A stretch of DNA of 64,000 nt from Bacillota bacterium. Lineage in GTDB: Bacteria > Bacillota > Clostridia > Lachnospirales > Anaerotignaceae. The position numbers and the translations under genes were made by a program. The notes under the pieces are model-generated. The model saw nothing but the letters and a program-made list of their open reading frames with translations. It was not told where the DNA came from and did no database searches. This document shows, one piece after another, positions 60,468 through 64,000 of this stretch. Positions within the stretch are counted from its first letter, which is position 1. The number at the start of each line of letters is the position of its first letter. The stretch covers positions 167,071 through 231,070 of the forward strand of contig JAHZDZ010000004.1 of the NCBI GenBank assembly GCA_019422105.1, in the 5' to 3' direction.

Positions 60468-60734
60468 ACTTATTTACCGCTGACACAATAAAGTGGTTTT
60501 GCAAAAACAGATAGATGTTAAATTACTCTGTCTGTAAAAATCATCTCTTTACGACTATTTTTTAATATTGCCATTATTATTTAGAAATATAACAGCAATT
60601 TGTAAGTGTGGTAAATGCAGGATGAGCATGCAGCCGATATTGTTTCACAGTACAAAAGCGGCTGTTTTCAAGAAAGAGAACTGCTGCGCCGCAAATGTAT
60701 CCGCTAAAAAACAACTACATTTCGCGGTTTGATA
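60468..60734. other. Intergenic region between cfa and the T-box promoter
   Basis: About 270 bases, AT-rich on the left. It should hold the cfa promoter, but I could not assign one with confidence. No coding sequence or repeat was seen. Confidence 0.4.
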
Positions 60735-60763
60735 TTGACATTTGATCTTTTCGGTGCTAAAAT
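60735..60763 (+). promoter_or_regulatory. Sigma-A promoter of the T-box operon
   Basis: TTGACA (60735-60740), 17 bases, TAAAAT (60758-60763), about 30 bases before stem I of the T-box. Confidence 0.85.
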
Positions 60764-60794
60764 CTCAATAATTTCATGAATCAAAAAAACACAA

Positions 60795-61077
60795 TGATGG
60801 GAAGTTAGTAAATTTTTAAGACAGGCACAGAGAGCTGCTGGATGGTGCGAAGCAGCGCTGTTTGGAAATTGAACTGGTCCCAGAGTGAATTTTCAGAATG
60901 AAAAGTAAGAAAATTCGGCAGCCGACCGTTATCCAGGCAGGATATAAGACATTTGCTTGTCCGTATCCGGTGAGCGCATTTCAGCTTTTTGAAATGAACA
61001 AGAGTGGTACCGCGAAAGGTTTTAGGGTCTTTCGTCTCTTAGGGCTTTGTTAAGTCCGGAGACGAAGGGCCCTTTTT
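60795..61077 (+). ncRNA. T-box riboswitch, Trp (UGG) specifier
   Basis: The antiterminator bulge TGGTACCGCG (61005-61014, preceded by AGAG) is the T-box hallmark. Stem I has AGAGAGCTGCTGG-ATGGTGCGAAGCAGC. By comparison with usual T-boxes the specifier codon follows GAAC and precedes a pyrimidine-rich stretch and GAG; here that gives GAAC-TGG-TCCCAGAG, so TGG at 60875-60877, tryptophan. The terminator is a 14-bp stem (61025-61038 with 61059-61072) and five T residues. Uncharged tRNA-Trp should allow read-through into the two genes downstream. The specifier call rests on alignment by eye. Confidence 0.88.
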
Positions 61078-61159
61078 GTTTTCCGGAATAAACAGCCCGC
61101 TTACTTTTGCGTGTTTCTTTGATTCTGACTAAATTTCTAAAATAAAAGGAGAAATCATT

Positions 61160-62356
61160 ATGTCAGAAAAACACAATTCCCCATTTGCAGGCTTTGCCGC
61201 TGTATTTTCCGTAGCCTGCGTCCTTTTTGGATCTCATGCAGGCGGCGGCTTTGCAACAGGCAACCAGGCAACACAGTATTTTGTCAGCGTGGGATGGACT
61301 GCACCGTTGATTGCAATCGGCGCCATGGCCGTTTTATCTCTCACTGTGCGTGAGTGCATCATCATGTATAATTCCCGCGGATTAACAAGCTACAAGGAAT
61401 TATTTCAGACACTGTATCATCCCTTTGATAAAATTGAATGGCTGTTTGAGGTTTATTTCTTTATCATGGTGATTATGGCCGTGAGCGCTGTCATAGCCGG
61501 CGCCGCGTCTCTGTTTCAGGAGGGAGTCGGCATTCCATATTTCGCAGGCGTTTTAGTAACAGGCGTCATACTGCTTGCTCTGACTATATTCGGCGCCTCC
61601 CTCGTAAGCAAGGCGTCCACTGTCATGTCTGTCTGTATTTTAAGCTGCTGTGTCGTAATATTTGTACTGGGTATTGCCGCCAAAGGTGCAAACATCATGC
61701 AAGCCGTGACAGCCTTTGACACGCCGGGCAACTGGAAAAAGTCAATTTTGAACGTGTTTACTTACGCGGGTTTTCAGTCTGTTGTCATTCCTACCATGAT
61801 AAAATGCGGCACACCCCTGAAAACAGACAAAAATGCCGGAAGAGCTATGACAATTGCTTTTCTACTGAACTCTGTCGCCCTGGTATTGAGTGTTCTCATG
61901 CTGGTGGGCTGGTATGGTGATTACCAGGCAGCCTTTTCGGCAGGCAATACCTCCGTTCCGTCCTTATATATCTGCGAACAGCTTCATATGCCGTTTTTGT
62001 TCTGGTTCTATAATATTGCGCTGTTTTTGTGCTTTATCTCTACGGGTGTGACAACAATTTACGGCTTTGTCTCCCGCTTCGAGCACATCAAAGTCCTTTC
62101 GGGCATCAAAAATACAATTGCCCGAAGAGCCATTGTATCCGCATTGGTTATGACTGTTTCTATGACTGTTTCCAGCGTGGGACTTACAAATATCATCAAA
62201 TACGGCTACGGTTATTGTGGATATTTAGGTATCGCAATCATTATTATTCCTTTCCTGACAGCAGGCGTATACAAAAACAGAAAATACCTGAAGGAGCAGG
62301 AAAAAAGAGCAGATAAGAAAAACTATTCCATGGAGAAAGGACTTGAGGTATTATGA
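61160..62356 (+). CDS. YkvI-family membrane transporter
   Basis: The 398-residue protein has about ten to eleven membrane helices and the YkvI-type N-terminus FGSHAGGGFATGNQATQYF, where the Gly-rich unwound helix 1 resembles LeuT-fold amino acid transporters. Other blocks are NVFTYAGFQSVVIPTMIKCG and YGFVSRFE. AAAGGAG precedes the ATG. Because it lies behind a Trp T-box, import of tryptophan or a precursor such as indole compounds is the best inference. Its stop overlaps the next start. Confidence 0.85.
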   Translation: MSEKHNSPFAGFAAVFSVACVLFGSHAGGGFATGNQATQYFVSVGWTAPLIAIGAMAVLSLTVRECIIMYNSRGLTSYKELFQTLYHPFDKIEWLFEVYFFIMVIMAVSAVIAGAASLFQEGVGIPYFAGVLVTGVILLALTIFGASLVSKASTVMSVCILSCCVVIFVLGIAAKGANIMQAVTAFDTPGNWKKSILNVFTYAGFQSVVIPTMIKCGTPLKTDKNAGRAMTIAFLLNSVALVLSVLMLVGWYGDYQAAFSAGNTSVPSLYICEQLHMPFLFWFYNIALFLCFISTGVTTIYGFVSRFEHIKVLSGIKNTIARRAIVSALVMTVSMTVSSVGLTNIIKYGYGYCGYLGIAIIIIPFLTAGVYKNRKYLKEQEKRADKKNYSMEKGLEVL

Positions 62357-63435
62357 AACGCACTTTATTTCCCAGTTATACCATAGGCACAGACGCTTAC
62401 GACGATATAAGAAATGTATGTCCCCGCTACGGAAAAACTGCTGTGATTATCGGTGGAAAACACGCTTTAAAAGCGGCGGAGGAAAGGATAAGAAAGTCCG
62501 CGGAGGAGGGGGGTATTAAAATAACAGGCGCCTTTTGGTACGGCGGAGAGGCGTCTGTAGAAAATATAGAGCGGCTTTCAGCCATTCGTGAAGTTGCCGA
62601 AGCGGAGATAATTTTTGCTGTTGGCGGAGGCAAGGCAATCGACACCTGTAAGGTCATGGCTCACCTCACGGAAAGACCCTTTTTTACTTTTCCGACCATA
62701 GCCTCCACCTGTGCTTCCTGTACCAGCCTTGGTATTTTGTACCATCCGGACGGCTCTCTGCGGGAGTATTCCTTCTCAAAGATTCCGCCTAATCATGTGT
62801 TCATCAATACGCAAATTATTGCAGATGCGCCTGATATATATCTATGGGCCGGTATGGGCGACACCATGGCAAAATATTTCGAATGTACCGCCTCCAGCCG
62901 CGGTCATATTCCTGAGCACTCCGATTCCATGGGCATTGCTCTTTGCTCCATGTGTGCCGATCCCGTTATCCGCTACGGAAAGCAGGCAATGGAGGCTTGC
63001 CGCCAAAATGCTGTAACCTTTGAGCTGGAGGAGGTCATATTAGGTATTATCATATCCACCGGCATCGTTTCCAACTTTGTTCAGGTAGATTACACGACCG
63101 GATTGGCTCATGCCGTATATAACGGCTTTACGGTTCTGCCCGAGATAGAGGAAAACCATCATCTGCACGGCGAAATTGTATCCTACGGCATTCTGGTGCT
63201 TCTTATGGCGGATGGTCAGAATAAAGAGTTGGAACGCCTCTATGCGTTTTATAAATCCATCGGACTTCCTACCTGCCTCTCTGATTTGGATGTGGCGCCT
63301 GAGAGAATTTCTCTTGTTGCAAAAAGCGCTTTAAAGGGAATCGACGTCAGGGTATGGCCGTATCCCGTGACAGAGGAAATGATTTGTAATGCTGTAATGG
63401 CTTTGGAGGAATATAACAAAAGAAATGCCGCTTAA
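62353..63435 (+). CDS. Iron-containing alcohol dehydrogenase family (GldA-like) oxidoreductase
   Basis: The 360-residue protein has the NAD(P)-binding half (TAVIIGGKHALKAAEE, VGGGKAIDTCKV) and the metal site of the group III/GldA family: Asp in AGMGDTMAKYFE and His in GLAHAVYNGF and HHLHGEIVSYG. Family members oxidise glycerol or reduce keto compounds. It overlaps the transporter stop by four bases (ATGA), so both are under the Trp T-box. The substrate is unknown; a keto or hydroxy acid linked to tryptophan metabolism is a guess from context. Confidence 0.88.
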   Translation: MKRTLFPSYTIGTDAYDDIRNVCPRYGKTAVIIGGKHALKAAEERIRKSAEEGGIKITGAFWYGGEASVENIERLSAIREVAEAEIIFAVGGGKAIDTCKVMAHLTERPFFTFPTIASTCASCTSLGILYHPDGSLREYSFSKIPPNHVFINTQIIADAPDIYLWAGMGDTMAKYFECTASSRGHIPEHSDSMGIALCSMCADPVIRYGKQAMEACRQNAVTFELEEVILGIIISTGIVSNFVQVDYTTGLAHAVYNGFTVLPEIEENHHLHGEIVSYGILVLLMADGQNKELERLYAFYKSIGLPTCLSDLDVAPERISLVAKSALKGIDVRVWPYPVTEEMICNAVMALEEYNKRNAA

Positions 63436-63550
63436 GCTTTCGTCATTTTTCGCCGCAGACCGCTGAAAGCGGCCTTATACAGTAAATACTGATATTTTGC
63501 AATTTTTAAAAAGCCGACGGAACTGCTCTCTTTATTATTCTGAAGAATTC

Positions 63551-63575
63551 AAAAAAGTCCCAAAGGGACTTTTTT
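63551..63575 (+). terminator. First intrinsic terminator after the T-box operon
   Basis: AAAAAGTCCC-AAA-GGGACTTTTT, a perfect stem with a T-run. Confidence 0.85.
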
Positions 63576-63583
63576 GATGCGCT

Positions 63584-63607
63584 GAAACCGCGTCAAAACG
63601 CGGTTTC
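63584..63607 (+). terminator. Second hairpin terminator in tandem
   Basis: GAAACCGCGT-CAAA-ACGCGGTTTC, a perfect 10-bp stem followed by TTATATTT. It starts nine bases after the first terminator. Confidence 0.75.
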
Positions 63608-63941
63608 TTATATTTGTCTCGATTTTTACAAAGAATCAGTCGTTTTTTCAAAGCCCAAAGTTTAAAACAAATTTATCGTCAATCTGAAAGCTTGAGAAAT
63701 CAAGTTATCTTCGCTTACTTATTGTTTCGTACTTCCAAAGCACACTTCATTCAGTATTTCTCCTAAAAAACAATAATTAAAGCTGCTTTAGATTGGCATT
63801 GGTCTCTTAGATTTGATCGAAATAGTACATTTATTGGGGATGACATAATTTACTCCCATAAGCAAAGCATCTGAGCATTTTCCGATGAAAAATGCAGTTA
63901 AAATACAGCAATTTTTCATTTTTCATACGCGTTTTAGAAAA
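63608..63941. other. AT-rich region near the right edge
   Basis: No gene, repeat or clear regulatory site was recognised in these 330 bases. Confidence 0.4.
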
Positions 63942-64000
63942 TCACCCAATCTTATGTGCCATAACAATTATCGCCTCTGCGTCTTCGTCACTTTCGTTGT
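63942..64000 (-). CDS. Possible C-terminal end of a gene running in from the right edge
   Basis: On the minus strand one frame is open from the edge and ends at a TGA (63944-63942), giving 18 residues, NESDEDAEAIIVMAHKIG. The composition looks like real protein, and the other two frames on that strand close sooner. It is too short to identify. Confidence 0.3.
   Translation of the reverse strand, partial: NESDEDAEAIIVMAHKIG

Overview
The window is a 64 kb chromosomal stretch of a strictly anaerobic, low-to-mid GC Firmicute of the class Clostridia, probably a Lachnospirales or Anaerotignum-like organism (the genus is a guess). The reasons are a PolC-type replicative polymerase, a class III anaerobic ribonucleotide reductase as the only one present, the mutS-mutL-miaA order of Firmicutes, a T-box riboswitch, strong AGGAGG ribosome binding sites, TTG and GTG starts, and extracytoplasmic FMN proteins and an acyl-CoA dehydrogenase typical of anaerobic flavin metabolism. 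No tRNA, rRNA, CRISPR array or intact insertion sequence was seen.

Layout, left part (1-25 kb): the end of a PAS-GGDEF diguanylate cyclase; an acyl-CoA dehydrogenase carrying an ETF-alpha FAD domain; an autoregulated MarR-MATE pair; PhoU; a DedA protein; then a tight eight-gene operon (6460-13952) made of a THEP1-like NTPase, a BtuF/FecCD/BtuD-type ABC importer, the three subunits of a xanthine-dehydrogenase-family molybdenum hydroxylase and a MocA-like cytidylyltransferase. From 14158 a housekeeping series follows: pyrH-frr-uppS-cdsA-dxr-rseP-ispG-polC (UMP kinase, ribosome recycling, isoprenoid and phospholipid synthesis, membrane protease, DNA polymerase).

Middle (25-38 kb): an exact 146-bp tandem duplication of a structured non-coding element, a glycosyltransferase, then miaB-ylbF-like, mutS-mutL-miaA-Met gamma-lyase-like, a CmpB-type membrane protein and a D-Ala-D-Ala carboxypeptidase. 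A solitary HUH rolling-circle Rep gene lies at 38.1-39.1 kb in AT-rich surroundings.

Right part (39-64 kb), mostly on the minus strand: an acidic Cys-rich membrane protein, a Nudix hydrolase and a PrsW protease; a division operon zapA (giant, with internal repeats)-U32 protease-SEDS-class B PBP; an acyltransferase; nrdD-nrdG-dut behind a candidate NrdR-controlled promoter; a DUF134 regulator with Mrp; an 87-bp tandem repeat array; two FMN-binding proteins flanking an IscR-like Rrf2 regulator; feoAB; cfa; and finally a Trp-specific T-box controlling a YkvI-family transporter and an iron-containing alcohol dehydrogenase family enzyme.

The most unusual items are: a structured RNA-like element present in a tandem pair (25.2-25.5 kb) and as a diverged single copy (2.56-2.68 kb); the FMN-binding protein with a second, degenerate FMN-binding-like domain nested inside it; the Trp T-box operon whose second gene is a dehydrogenase; the molybdenum hydroxylase operon with its own type II importer; and the ZapA with four 31-residue repeats.
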